Below are positions 34,980 to 43,326 of a stretch of 64,000 nt of DNA, piece by piece (position 1 is the first letter of the stretch; each line of letters opens with the position of its first letter). Below the pieces are notes generated by a model, which had not been told where the DNA came from, ran no database searches, and saw only the letters and a program-made list of their open reading frames with translations. The position numbers and the translations under genes are program-made. The DNA is from Oscillibacter sp. (lineage in GTDB: Bacteria > Bacillota > Clostridia > Oscillospirales > Oscillospiraceae): contig DPPB01000031.1 of assembly GCA_003539495.1 (NCBI GenBank), forward strand, positions 145,385 through 209,384, written 5' to 3'.

Positions 34980-36235
34980 TGCGCTGCGGATTATTGGGGC
35001 AAACCCTTGCACACAGCCACTCTCCGCTGCTGCACAGCCTGCTGGGGGACTATGCCTACGCCCTCTTTGAAAAGGCTCCCGACCAGGTAGAGGACTTTCT
35101 GAAAAACGGTTCCTGGGATGGGCTGAACGTGACCATTCCCTACAAAAAAACGGCCTATGCCCTCTGCGATTCCCTCTCCCCCATCGCCCGGGAAACCGGC
35201 AATGTAAACACCCTTTTGCGGCGGCGGGACGGCAGCATTTTTGGGGACAATACCGACGCCTTCGGCTTTCGGTATCTGCTGGAAAAGGCCGGGGTCCCCG
35301 TGGCCGGGAAGCGGGCCCTGGTACTGGGCGCCGGCGGAGCCGGCGGCACCGCATGCGCCGTTCTGCGGCAGATGGGTGCCGCCGTCACCGTGCTATCCCG
35401 CACGGAAAAGCCCGATGATTTTTATGGAAAAAACAATGGGATACTGTATAGCACATACCGCCATATATCCCAGTATAAGGACGCACAAATCATAGTAAAT
35501 GCCACCCCGGTGGGCATGTATCCCCACAACGGGGAGGCCGCTGTGGATTTGGAAATATTTCCCCATCTATGTCTTGTGGCTGACCTCATCTATAACCCCG
35601 CCCGGACAGCCCTGCTGCTCCAGGCAGAAGATCTGGGCATCCCCTGCTCCGGGGGCCTGAGTATGCTGGCGGCACAGGCCGCCGCCTCTGCCGCTCTGTT
35701 TTTAGGTGAGGCCATGGATATTTCCAAGATTTCCCAGGTGGAAGGTGTCCTGCGGCGGCAAACGGAGAATCTGATTCTCATCGGTATGCCCGGCAGCGGA
35801 AAGACTACCCTGGCCCGGCTGCTGGGGGCGGCCACAGGCCGACCGGTTTGGGACAGTGACGAGGAGATCGTCCGGCGGACAGGACTGTCCATCCAGGATG
35901 TTTTTGACCGCTGGGGCGAAAAAAAATTCCGAGCCCTGGAGACGGAGGTCCTGGCGGACCTGGGCAGGCACTGGGGCGGCATCCTGGCCACCGGCGGCGG
36001 CTGTGTAACCCGGCCGGAGAATCGGTGCCTGCTGCGGCAGAACGGAAAAGTCATTTGGCTGCAGCGGGACATCTGCAAGCTGGAGGCTCCCGGCAGGCCC
36101 TTGCTGCGCGAGAGCGGCCTTTCGGAGCTATACCGGCAGAGATGCGCCCTGTATGAGCACTTCAGCGATGAGGCTATTTTGAATAACGGCACCCCGGAGG
36201 ATGCTCTCCGGCGGCTAAAGGAGTGCATGGTATGA
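34976..36235 (+). CDS. aroE/aroK: Fused shikimate dehydrogenase-shikimate kinase
   Basis: One 419-residue polypeptide carries two pathway steps. Residues 1 to about 255 are AroE: NVTIPYKK with catalytic K57, DNTDAFGF around D94, and the NADP-binding LGAGGAGGTA at 117-126. Residues about 263-419 are AroK: P-loop GMPGSGKTT at 270-278, DSDEEIVRRTG and the GGGCV loop near 340. No stop or obvious linker separates them. Fusing these consecutive enzymes may channel shikimate. The start overlaps the chorismate mutase stop (ATGA) and the end overlaps aroQ by 4 bases. Confidence 0.94.
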   Translation: MMRCGLLGQTLAHSHSPLLHSLLGDYAYALFEKAPDQVEDFLKNGSWDGLNVTIPYKKTAYALCDSLSPIARETGNVNTLLRRRDGSIFGDNTDAFGFRYLLEKAGVPVAGKRALVLGAGGAGGTACAVLRQMGAAVTVLSRTEKPDDFYGKNNGILYSTYRHISQYKDAQIIVNATPVGMYPHNGEAAVDLEIFPHLCLVADLIYNPARTALLLQAEDLGIPCSGGLSMLAAQAAASAALFLGEAMDISKISQVEGVLRRQTENLILIGMPGSGKTTLARLLGAATGRPVWDSDEEIVRRTGLSIQDVFDRWGEKKFRALETEVLADLGRHWGGILATGGGCVTRPENRCLLRQNGKVIWLQRDICKLEAPGRPLLRESGLSELYRQRCALYEHFSDEAILNNGTPEDALRRLKECMV

Positions 36236-36666
36236 AAATTCTGGTGTTGAACGGCCCGAATATGAACCTGCTGGGTTTGCGGGAGCCGGAAATCTATGGC
36301 CGGGAGACCTACGAGGATCTGGTATCCCTGGCGGAGCAGACCTGCCGGGAGGCAGGGCTGGAATGCATCTGCGTACAATCCAACCACGAGGGCGTGCTCA
36401 TCGACGAAATTCAAAAGGCCCGGGACGGCTGCGGCGGCATCGTCATCAATCCCGCCGGATACTCCCACACCAGCATCGCCATAGCCGACGCCCTGCGGGC
36501 AGTGGATCTCCCTGCCGTGGAGGTGCATATCTCCGACCCGGAAAAGCGGGAACCCTACCGCCACATTTCCTACACCGGCATGGCCTGCCGCAAGGTCATC
36601 AAGGGAAAAGGGCTGGCCGGCTACCGGGAGGCCATCCTTTATCTGAAAGAGCTGACGGAAAAGTAG
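36232..36666 (+). CDS. aroQ: 3-dehydroquinate dehydratase, type II
   Basis: Third shikimate step, forming 3-dehydroshikimate. Type II signatures: ILVLNGPNMNLLGLREPEIYG with the catalytic Tyr, VQSNHEGVLIDEIQKA, NPAGYSHTSIAIADAL and VEVHISDPEKREPYRHIS. 144 residues. The start at 36232 follows AAAGGAG and overlaps the aroE-aroK stop. It is the last gene of the operon, which thus encodes all seven steps. Confidence 0.96.
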   Translation: MKILVLNGPNMNLLGLREPEIYGRETYEDLVSLAEQTCREAGLECICVQSNHEGVLIDEIQKARDGCGGIVINPAGYSHTSIAIADALRAVDLPAVEVHISDPEKREPYRHISYTGMACRKVIKGKGLAGYREAILYLKELTEK

Positions 36667-36748
36667 TTTTTCCTGTGGACGAATGGCCGCCGCAGTGGTA
36701 TAATGCCTGTGCCGACAAGGCAATGGGGAAAGGAGGGCGTGAAGCCCC

Positions 36749-38188
36749 ATGAATTATAAGATGGTTTTATTCACCATGGGACGGGTGGTGCTGCTGGAGG
36801 CAGCGCTGCTGGTGCTGCCTATGGCGGTTTCCCTGCTGTATGGGGAAAAGTGCGCTCTGAGCTTTGCCCTGACTATTTTAGTGGCCCTGGCCGTGGGCTT
36901 CCTTCTGACGAAGCTGTGCCGGGGTGAGCACGGCAGCAGCTCCATCAAGGACGGGTTCATGATCGTGGCCCTGACCTGGATCATGCTCTCCGCCATCGGC
37001 GCGCTGCCATTTGTATTCTCCCGGGAGATCCCGCTCTATGTGGATGCGTTTTTTGAGACGGTCAGCGGCTTTACCACCACCGGCGCCACCATCCTGCCCG
37101 ATGTGGAGGCTCTGAGCCGGGGGATGCTCTTTTGGCGGAGCTTCACCCACTGGATCGGCGGCATGGGGATCCTGGTGTTTGTGGTCATGCTGCTGAAGAC
37201 CCCGGACCGATCCATCAACATCCTCAAGGCGGAAATGCCCGGCCCCACCGTGGACAAGCTGGCCCCTAAATCCAAGGACACGGCCAGAATCCTCTATCTG
37301 CTGTACATGGCACTAACCGTGCTGGAGATCGTGTTCCTCCTGCTCGGCGGCATGAGCCTGTTTGACAGCGTGGTGCACGCCTTGAGCACCGCAGGCACCG
37401 GCGGCTTTGGCGCATACAACGCCAGCGCTGCCAACTTTAGCCCCTACATCCAGTGGGTGCTGACGGTATTCATGTTCCTGTTCGGCGTGAACTTCAACCT
37501 TTACTACCTGCTCCTGCTCAAACGCGGGACCGAGCTTCTGCGCAACACGGAGCTCAAGGTGTATGCAGGCATCGTTCTGGTGTCCGTGGCGGCCATTACC
37601 ATCGACATTTTGCCCCTGTACCAGTCCTTCTCCGTTTCGCTGCGGCAGGCGGCGTTCCAGGTGACCTCCATCTTGAGCACCACAGGCTTTATCACCGCAG
37701 ACTTTACCGTGTGGTCCCCTCTGAGCAAGATGGTGCTGCTGATGCTGATGTTTGTGGGCGGCTGTGCCGGCAGCACCGCCGGCGGCCTGAAGGTATCCAG
37801 GCTGACCATCCTGTGCAAGATGATCCGGCGGGAGCTGCGCCACACCCTGCGCCCACGGATGGTGGACGTCATCAAGGTGGATGGGCACCAGCTGAGTGAG
37901 CAGACCGCCCACAGCATCGTAGTGTATTTTGCCCTGTATATGCTGTGCGTTGCGGGGCTGCTGGTGGCCCTGTCCTTCTCTCCTTTTGACTTGGAAACGA
38001 ACCTATTTGCCTCTATCTCCTGCTTTAACAACGTGGGCCCCGGCTTCGGTATGGTGGGGCCCCTGGGGAACTACTCCCCCTATTCCCCGGCCATCAAGCT
38101 GTTTCTGTGTGCCGGGATGCTGCTGGGGCGGCTGGAGATCTACCCGATGCTGCTGCTGTTTGTGCCGGCAGCGTGGCGGAAGAAGTAA
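36749..38188 (+). CDS. TrkH/KtrB-family potassium uptake channel subunit (479 aa)
   Basis: Integral membrane protein with about ten hydrophobic segments and the four P-loop selectivity regions of the family (SGFTTTGATILPD, TAGTGGFGAYN, SILSTTGFITADF, SCFNNVGPGFGMVG). GGAGG lies 12 bases before the ATG. Normally works with a cytoplasmic NAD-binding TrkA/KtrA subunit, which is not encoded next to it. Takes up K+ driven by Na+ or H+. Confidence 0.94.
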   Translation: MNYKMVLFTMGRVVLLEAALLVLPMAVSLLYGEKCALSFALTILVALAVGFLLTKLCRGEHGSSSIKDGFMIVALTWIMLSAIGALPFVFSREIPLYVDAFFETVSGFTTTGATILPDVEALSRGMLFWRSFTHWIGGMGILVFVVMLLKTPDRSINILKAEMPGPTVDKLAPKSKDTARILYLLYMALTVLEIVFLLLGGMSLFDSVVHALSTAGTGGFGAYNASAANFSPYIQWVLTVFMFLFGVNFNLYYLLLLKRGTELLRNTELKVYAGIVLVSVAAITIDILPLYQSFSVSLRQAAFQVTSILSTTGFITADFTVWSPLSKMVLLMLMFVGGCAGSTAGGLKVSRLTILCKMIRRELRHTLRPRMVDVIKVDGHQLSEQTAHSIVVYFALYMLCVAGLLVALSFSPFDLETNLFASISCFNNVGPGFGMVGPLGNYSPYSPAIKLFLCAGMLLGRLEIYPMLLLFVPAAWRKK

Positions 38189-38490
38189 AGGGCAATAGCT
38201 TTATAGCGGATGCGGCGCAAGGATATTATAGATTGCATGTCAGTGTGCGCCCCGGCTTCAAAATTTATTAACATTTTTTTAGGAGTATTTTAAGGAAAGA
38301 GGGGCATACTGTAACCACGGTAAGGGAAACAGCTTACCTTGCCGGTCTCATCTTTTTCATTTCTCTTTCTCTTTTTCTTTTTCAAGGGAACAGGCGGAGC
38401 CAATGCTCCGCCTGTTCCCTTGATTTTTTCATATCGGCACACCCCTCAGCATAGGATGAAATGTATCATTCAAGCTTGGGAGTGTTGCCG
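38189..38490. other. Spacer between the trkH-type gene and spoIIID
   Basis: No coding frame with a start signal. It contains pyrimidine-rich sequence (38347-38380) and the strong terminator at 38382-38429. Confidence 0.55.
38382..38429 (+). terminator. Terminator downstream of the trkH-type gene
   Basis: A 17-bp stem (CAAGGGAACAGGCGGAG with its complement) followed by a T-run. Confidence 0.88.
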
Positions 38491-38739
38491 ATGAAGGGAA
38501 ACATGGAACAACGGGCCTGCGATGAGGCCGTTTACATCATAGAGTGCCGGGGGACCGTCCGGGACGCCGCCCGGAAGTTCGGCATCAGTAAATCCACGGT
38601 ACACAAGGACATTTCCCAGCGGCTGCCCCTGTTCAACCGATCCCTTTACCTGCAGGTAAAGGCGGTTTTGGAGGAAAACAAGGCGCAGCGGCACATCCGG
38701 GGCGGCTTGGCCACCAGGAGAAAATATAAGGGTAGCTGA
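38491..38739 (+). CDS. spoIIID: Sporulation transcriptional regulator SpoIIID
   Basis: Mother-cell transcription factor that acts with sigma-E during sporulation. The 82-residue protein matches SpoIIID closely: CDEAVYIIECRGTVRDAARKFG, the recognition helix ISKSTVHKDISQRLP and the basic C-terminal RHIRGGLATRRKY. The ATG at 38491 has GGGAG 9 bases upstream. Its presence is good evidence that the host forms endospores. It is monocistronic, between two terminators. Confidence 0.96.
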   Translation: MKGNMEQRACDEAVYIIECRGTVRDAARKFGISKSTVHKDISQRLPLFNRSLYLQVKAVLEENKAQRHIRGGLATRRKYKGS

Positions 38740-38740
38740 C

Positions 38741-38782
38741 AAAAACACATCCGCCGGACTTTAAGGTCCGGCGGATGTGTTC
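38741..38782. terminator. Bidirectional terminator between spoIIID and the DUF1846 gene
   Basis: A 16-bp perfect stem (38744-38759 with 38766-38781), with AAAAA on the left. Confidence 0.88.
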
Positions 38783-38786
38783 GCAT

Positions 38787-40268
38787 TTACTTGTGATACA
38801 GCTTCTTGACCTCGTACCTCGGCTCGCAGCTGACGTGGATGCCCAGGCGCTTGTAGAGCTTGGCGTCCTCCTCAGAGAGGATGACGGAGAAGTGTGCCTC
38901 GCTGCCCCGCAGATCATCCAGCTTTTTCAGCACCCGCTCCGCCAAGGGGTTGGTGACGGCGGAGATGGACAGGGCAATGAGCACCTCGTCGGAGTGCAGA
39001 CGGGGGTTATGGTGGCCCAGGTGCCGGAGCTTCATGTCGCTGATGGGCGCGATGATGGAGGCAGGCAGCAGGTCCAGATCCTTGTCAATGCCCGCCAGGA
39101 GCTTTACCGCGTTAAGAAGCATGGCCGCAGAGGGGCCCAGGAGAGAGCTGGTCTTGCCGGTGACCACGCGGCCATCGGGCAGCACCATAGCTCCGGCAGG
39201 GGCGCCGGTGGCCTGAGCCTTATCCAAAGAGGCCCGGACCGCCGGACAAATATCCGGGGTTACACCCGCCTGCTGCATAACGATCTCCAGCTTGCGCACC
39301 ACGCACTCGTCGCACTTGCCCTTGACCCGGTCCACCAGGCCCGTATAATAGCGGCGGAGGATCTCCATGCGGCTGGCCGCCTGGCAGGCGGCATCGTCCA
39401 CAATGGCAAAGCCCGCCATATTCACGCCCATGTCCGTGGGGGATCTATAGGGGGAGGTACCCTGAATCTTCTCAAACATAGCGTTGAGCACCGGAAAAAT
39501 CTCCACATCCCGGTTGTAGTTTACGGTGGTCTTGCCGTAGGCCTCCAGGTGGAAGGGATCGATCATATTCACATCGTTGAGGTCGGCAGTGGCGGCCTCA
39601 TAGGCCAGATTCACCGGGTGTTTCAGGGGCAGGTTCCAGATGGGGAAGGTCTCATACTTGGCGTAGCCTGCCCGGATGCCGCGCTTATTCTCATGATAGA
39701 GCTGGCTCAGGCAGGTGGCCATTTTACCGCTGCCGGGGCCCGGGGCCGTGACCACCACGATGGAGCGGCTGGTCTCGATATAGTCGTTCTTGCCTAAGCC
39801 GTTATCGGAGACGATGTGCGCCACATCCGAGGGATAGCCGGCAATGGGATAGTGCTTATAGCTCTTAACGCCCAGGGCGGTGAGACGCTTGATAAAGGCA
39901 TCGGCGGCGGGCTGGCCGGCATACTGGGTGATAACCACGGAGCCTACATAAAAGCCCAGGCCCCGGAACACGTCCGTCAGGCGGAGGACATCGTCGTCAT
40001 AGCTGATGCCCAAATCGCCGCGCATTTTGCTCTTTTCAATATCCCCGGCACAGATGGCAATGACGATCTCCACATCATCCTTCATCGTTGCCAGCATGCG
40101 GATCTTGCTGTCGGGCTGGAAGCCGGGCAGCACCCGGGAGGCATGGTAGTCGTCAAAGAGCTTGCCGCCGAACTCCAGATACAGCTTATCGCCGAACTGG
40201 CTGCGGCGCTCCTTGATGTGCTCGGCCTGCAGGGCCAAATACTTGTCGTTGTCAAATCCGATCTTCAT
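38787..40268 (-). CDS. DUF1846 family protein (493 aa)
   Basis: Full-length match to the DUF1846/UPF0371 pattern: MKIGFDNDKYLALQAEHI at the start, YLEFGGKLFDDYHASRVLPGF, APGPGSGKMATCLSQLYHE and NMAGFAIVDDAACQAAS. The GPGSGK loop suggests nucleotide binding. The start at 40268 has AGAGGT 7 bases upstream. Structures exist for the family, but I know of no established reaction. Monocistronic. Confidence 0.9.
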   Translation of the reverse strand: MKIGFDNDKYLALQAEHIKERRSQFGDKLYLEFGGKLFDDYHASRVLPGFQPDSKIRMLATMKDDVEIVIAICAGDIEKSKMRGDLGISYDDDVLRLTDVFRGLGFYVGSVVITQYAGQPAADAFIKRLTALGVKSYKHYPIAGYPSDVAHIVSDNGLGKNDYIETSRSIVVVTAPGPGSGKMATCLSQLYHENKRGIRAGYAKYETFPIWNLPLKHPVNLAYEAATADLNDVNMIDPFHLEAYGKTTVNYNRDVEIFPVLNAMFEKIQGTSPYRSPTDMGVNMAGFAIVDDAACQAASRMEILRRYYTGLVDRVKGKCDECVVRKLEIVMQQAGVTPDICPAVRASLDKAQATGAPAGAMVLPDGRVVTGKTSSLLGPSAAMLLNAVKLLAGIDKDLDLLPASIIAPISDMKLRHLGHHNPRLHSDEVLIALSISAVTNPLAERVLKKLDDLRGSEAHFSVILSEEDAKLYKRLGIHVSCEPRYEVKKLYHK

Positions 40269-40414
40269 GTGCAGTACCTCTTCTTTACGCATCACATTTT
40301 CAAAATAACATTGCAATTATACATCCCCGGGAGGCCGGTGGAAAGGGGTTTTCCCTTTTTCCGGGAGCCAAATTTCGGAGGCAAAATTTGTGAAAAATTT
40401 GGTGGTAGGGCGGC

Positions 40415-40443
40415 TTGTTTTTCTTGATATTATGGGGTATACT
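40415..40443 (+). promoter_or_regulatory. Promoter candidate for the 65-aa gene
   Basis: TTGTTT (40415-40420), 17 bases, TATACT (40438-40443). The 170-base leader that follows contains no clear riboswitch; the spacer at 40371-40401 has a weak AAATTT palindrome. Confidence 0.5.
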
Positions 40444-40611
40444 GAAAAATACACCCCTATTTTTGCCGGCGAAAAATCTCCGTTTTCTCCGCTATTGGGC
40501 GTGCAGACCGCCCTGCGCACTCGCTGCATGGTCTGCGCAAAGTTTTTTACCGCCTACGAGCGGTAAGCTCTGCCGGGTCCTTATGAAACCACTATTTTTC
40601 GGGAGGCTTTT

Positions 40612-40809
40612 ATGCGCTTTCACATTATGCACAAAAAAATCAATCAGGCTGCAGAGGAGTATCGGGTCTTTTTTGAAACCGACAGCATCGACGAGGCCAA
40701 GGACTTTGCCATGCGCCTGGCCTTTGACGAGACGAACAATGTCTATGTGCAGGACACCAAGCGCGACGAGATCGTGCGGGATTTTGATGCACTGGTGTAC
40801 CGGATTTGA
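40612..40809 (+). CDS. Conserved-looking small hypothetical protein (65 aa)
   Basis: The ATG has GGGAGG 5 bases upstream. The compact sequence alternates strand- and helix-like segments (FFETDSIDEAKDFAMRLAFDE, VYVQDTKRDEIVRDFD), as in a small alpha/beta fold. No membrane segment and no known motif. A terminator follows at 40819-40847. Confidence 0.75.
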   Translation: MRFHIMHKKINQAAEEYRVFFETDSIDEAKDFAMRLAFDETNNVYVQDTKRDEIVRDFDALVYRI

Positions 40810-40818
40810 AAAAAGGCA

Positions 40819-40847
40819 AGGGCATCGCGGCAGAGCCGCGATGCCCT
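40819..40847 (+). terminator. Hairpin after the 65-aa gene
   Basis: A 12-bp perfect GC-rich stem (40819-40830 with 40836-40847). The T-run is on the minus side (A-run at 40808-40814). Confidence 0.7.
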
Positions 40848-40849
40848 GC

Positions 40850-40945
40850 CTGAGACCGCCGAAAAAGCTCCTGTTTTCCGGAAAAATGCCCTGAGTCTGC
40901 TACGTATATTATTTTCCCGCTGCAGGCGGCAAACTTTGCAGAATT
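40850..40945 (-). repeat. Structured intergenic repeat, shortened copy C
   Basis: Read on the minus strand, it begins like copies A and B (TGCAAAGTTTGCCGCCTGCAG) and ends with the H4-type hairpin and GGTCTCA, but lacks the middle (H2 and H3). About 95 bases. Confidence 0.6.
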
Positions 40946-40956
40946 TCTTGAAAAAC

Positions 40957-40988
40957 GAAGAAGACTACCCGCGTGTAGTCTTCTTTTT
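40957..40988. terminator. Terminator at the end of sufB
   Basis: An 11- to 12-bp stem (40957-40968 with 40975-40985), with T-runs on both strands. Confidence 0.85.
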
Positions 40989-41007
40989 TGCGTTGGCGGA
41001 TAGCAGT

Positions 41008-41937
41008 TTACTCCAAAAATCCCTTGAGGATGGTCTCCTCGGCCTCCTCCGGGGTGAGCCCCAGGGTCTCCAGCTTCAGCAGCTGGTCACCGGCGATCTT
41101 GCCGATGGCGGCCTCGTGGATCAGCTGTGCGTCGGGGCAGTTGGCAGTGATGGCGGGGATGGACTCGATGTGGGCGTGGCCCATGATGATAGAGTCGCAC
41201 TGGACATGGCCGAAGCACTGGCTGTTGCCCACCATCACCGGGTGGAACACCTGCTTGGAATCATCCTGAGCAACGGAGCGGGAAATGACGCGGCCCTTGG
41301 CATCCTCGCCGTTAAGCTCGATATGCATATCGCTCTCGGCCTCCTGCTTGCCGTGGGTCAGCAGGCGCTCGGTGACCACCACCTCGCTGCCCTTCTCACA
41401 GTAAAAACGGGTGTCGCGCTTGGTGGAGTCGATGCCGCGAATTTGGACGGTGTCCATCTGCATGGTGGAGTTTTCCCCCAGGTGGACGATGGTCTGGGGG
41501 TTCATTACATTGCGGCCGGTCTCGCCGGGGGCGTCCTCGCCGTAGTGCTTTTCAGAATAGTGGACCCGGCTGTTTTTGCCGATGTAGAAGGTGTGTACAC
41601 CGTCGTGGCGGCTCTCATTACAGCCGGAATTGTGGATGCCGCAGCCGGCGACGATCTCTACATCGCAATCATCGCCCACATAAAAATCGTTATACACCAG
41701 CTCGGAAAGCCCAGTCTTGCTGATGATGACGGGGATGTGGCACTGCTCGCCCTTGGTGCCGGCCTTGATACGGATGTCAATGCCCTGCTTGCCATCGGTC
41801 TTGGGAGTGATCTCGATGTGCTCGGTGGATTGGCGGGCCTCACAGCCGCTGTCTTTGCGGATATTAAAGGCGCCTACGGGCTTGCCGGTGAGATCGGCGA
41901 TCTTTTCCAGCAGCTTGGCGTCAATGTCGGTAATCAT
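41008..41937 (-). CDS. sufB: SufB/SufD-type Fe-S cluster scaffold protein (309 aa)
   Basis: Single SufBD-type beta-helix protein, shorter than SufB of the full SUF operon (about 470 residues). The core motifs are present (VHYSEKHYGE, TIVHLGENSTMQMDTVQIRG, EAAIGKIAGDQLLKLETLGLTPEEAEETILKGFL), ending with the conserved C-terminal helix. Only sufC accompanies it, so this is the two-gene SMS-type (SmsCB) minimal SUF found in anaerobes. Builds Fe-S clusters in the cytoplasm. The start overlaps the sufC stop by 4 bases. Confidence 0.92.
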   Translation of the reverse strand: MITDIDAKLLEKIADLTGKPVGAFNIRKDSGCEARQSTEHIEITPKTDGKQGIDIRIKAGTKGEQCHIPVIISKTGLSELVYNDFYVGDDCDVEIVAGCGIHNSGCNESRHDGVHTFYIGKNSRVHYSEKHYGEDAPGETGRNVMNPQTIVHLGENSTMQMDTVQIRGIDSTKRDTRFYCEKGSEVVVTERLLTHGKQEAESDMHIELNGEDAKGRVISRSVAQDDSKQVFHPVMVGNSQCFGHVQCDSIIMGHAHIESIPAITANCPDAQLIHEAAIGKIAGDQLLKLETLGLTPEEAEETILKGFLE

Positions 41938-42674
41938 AGCTTGACCTCCTTTTTCTCCAGTACCGGGCAGCCGCCCAGGGTGTCCGCCAGGATCAGAGGG
42001 AATACCTCCTCCGTGGTGCCCCGGTGGGCGATGGTGCCGCCGGAGACGACGATTATTTCATCCGCCAGCTGGATGATACGCTCCTGGTGGGAGATGATAA
42101 TCATGGTGGAGTGCCCCTCCTGATGGATCTGTTCAAAGGTCTCGGTGAGGCGGGCGAAGCTCCACAGGTCGATGCCGGCCTCGGGCTCGTCAAAGATCAT
42201 CAGCTCACTGCCGCGGGCCAGGATGGTGGCAATCTCAATGCGCTTGACCTCGCCGCCGGAGAGGGATACATCCACCTCCCGATCCAGATAATCGTTGGCG
42301 CACAGGCCCACCTTCGTTAGATACTGGCAGCAACGGTCCTTGGAGAGCTCTTCGCTGCCCGCCGCCAAAAGAAGCAGATCATGGACGGTGATCCCCTTGA
42401 AGCGGGGGGGCTGCTGGAAGCCGTAGCTAATGCCCAGGCGGGCACGTTCAGTGATAGAAAGGCCCGTCACATCCTGGCCGTTGTAGAGGATCTGCCCCTC
42501 CGTGGGCTGCACCAGGCCCATGATCACCTTGGCCAGGGTAGTCTTGCCGCCGCCGTTGGGGCCGGTGAAAACTACCAGCTTATGGTCGGGAATGGTTAGG
42601 TCGATGTGGTTGAGGATGTCCACCGGGCCCTCCGGGGTGGAGACGCGGTAACAGATGTTTTTCAGCTCTAACAT
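41934..42674 (-). CDS. sufC: SufC-type ATPase of Fe-S cluster assembly (246 aa)
   Basis: ABC-type ATPase that powers the SufB scaffold. The start at 42674 has AGGAGG 8 bases upstream. Walker A GPNGGGKTT (38-46), Q-loop region GFQQPPRFKG (86-95, typical of SufC), signature LSGGE (138-142) and Walker B LMIFDEPEAG (158-167). First gene of the sufCB pair; overlaps sufB by 4 bases. No sufS, sufU or sufD nearby. Confidence 0.95.
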   Translation of the reverse strand: MLELKNICYRVSTPEGPVDILNHIDLTIPDHKLVVFTGPNGGGKTTLAKVIMGLVQPTEGQILYNGQDVTGLSITERARLGISYGFQQPPRFKGITVHDLLLLAAGSEELSKDRCCQYLTKVGLCANDYLDREVDVSLSGGEVKRIEIATILARGSELMIFDEPEAGIDLWSFARLTETFEQIHQEGHSTMIIISHQERIIQLADEIIVVSGGTIAHRGTTEEVFPLILADTLGGCPVLEKKEVKL

Positions 42675-43040
42675 GAATCCTTCCTCCTTCTGAGGTCTTT
42701 TCATCCGTACTATACCAAATCTTGTCCCTTAAGAATGTTGCAATTGCACCAAAAGACATATTTCGACTCATACGTTTTTTATTGTAGCAGAATCGCCGGG
42801 CAAAAGCAATCCGCCCCGCCTTATTTTTCCCTGCTCAGGAAAATTTTACACAGAATACACCCCCATCAGGGCATATCCCATGTGCCGGCTGCAGGGCGCC
42901 TTGGCGTGCGGTGGGGATGGAGCGACATAGTCGCCGTCTCCTGCAGAGGGCTGCAAGGAAAAATGGGCGCAAAAAGGCCCGGCGAGCTGAGAGGCTCACC
43001 GGGCGGGATGGAGAGAGGAAGCGCAGAAGGAAAAACCGGA
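42675..43040. other. Spacer between sufC and the 57-aa membrane-protein gene
   Basis: Contains the upstream region of sufC (a TATAGT box near 42711) and the terminator of the 57-aa gene (42970-43004). Nothing else is recognisable. Confidence 0.55.
42970..43004 (-). terminator. Terminator of the 57-aa membrane-protein gene
   Basis: An 11-bp stem (42977-42987 with 42994-43004), followed on the minus strand by a T-run (complement of 42971-42975). Confidence 0.85.
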
Positions 43041-43214
43041 TCAGACCAGGGAACAGATGAGGCTCAGTTCAACGAAGAACAGAAAGCCCAGGGGGAAGCA
43101 GGCAATCTGGGTGAAGAGGTTAAAATTGCCGGTCATGATAAAAAACAGGGCCAGCACAATCACGGCCATGAGAGCCACGGCGACCACCACACGGGCTGCA
43201 GCTTTGCTTTTCAT
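43041..43214 (-). CDS. Small membrane protein (57 aa)
   Basis: The ATG at 43214 is preceded by AAAGGAG 11 bases upstream. After a basic N-terminus (MKSKAAARV) two hydrophobic segments follow (VVVAVALMAVIVLALFFIM and a second rich in Phe and Leu), giving a two-helix hairpin. It has its own good promoter and terminator, so it is a real transcription unit. No family recognised. Confidence 0.75.
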   Translation of the reverse strand: MKSKAAARVVVAVALMAVIVLALFFIMTGNFNLFTQIACFPLGFLFFVELSLICSLV

Positions 43215-43264
43215 AATTTCAGATCTCCTTTCAGCATTTTATTCTGTTTTGCTTTGTTGTCCTC

Positions 43265-43293
43265 AGTATAAGGATAGATCTGGTATTTGTAAA
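43265..43293 (-). promoter_or_regulatory. Promoter of the 57-aa membrane-protein gene
   Basis: On the minus strand: TTTACA (43288-43293), 17 bases, TATACT (43265-43270). Confidence 0.75.
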
Positions 43294-43326
43294 ATACAGA
43301 AAAACTAAGCTGCGTATAGCTATAGA

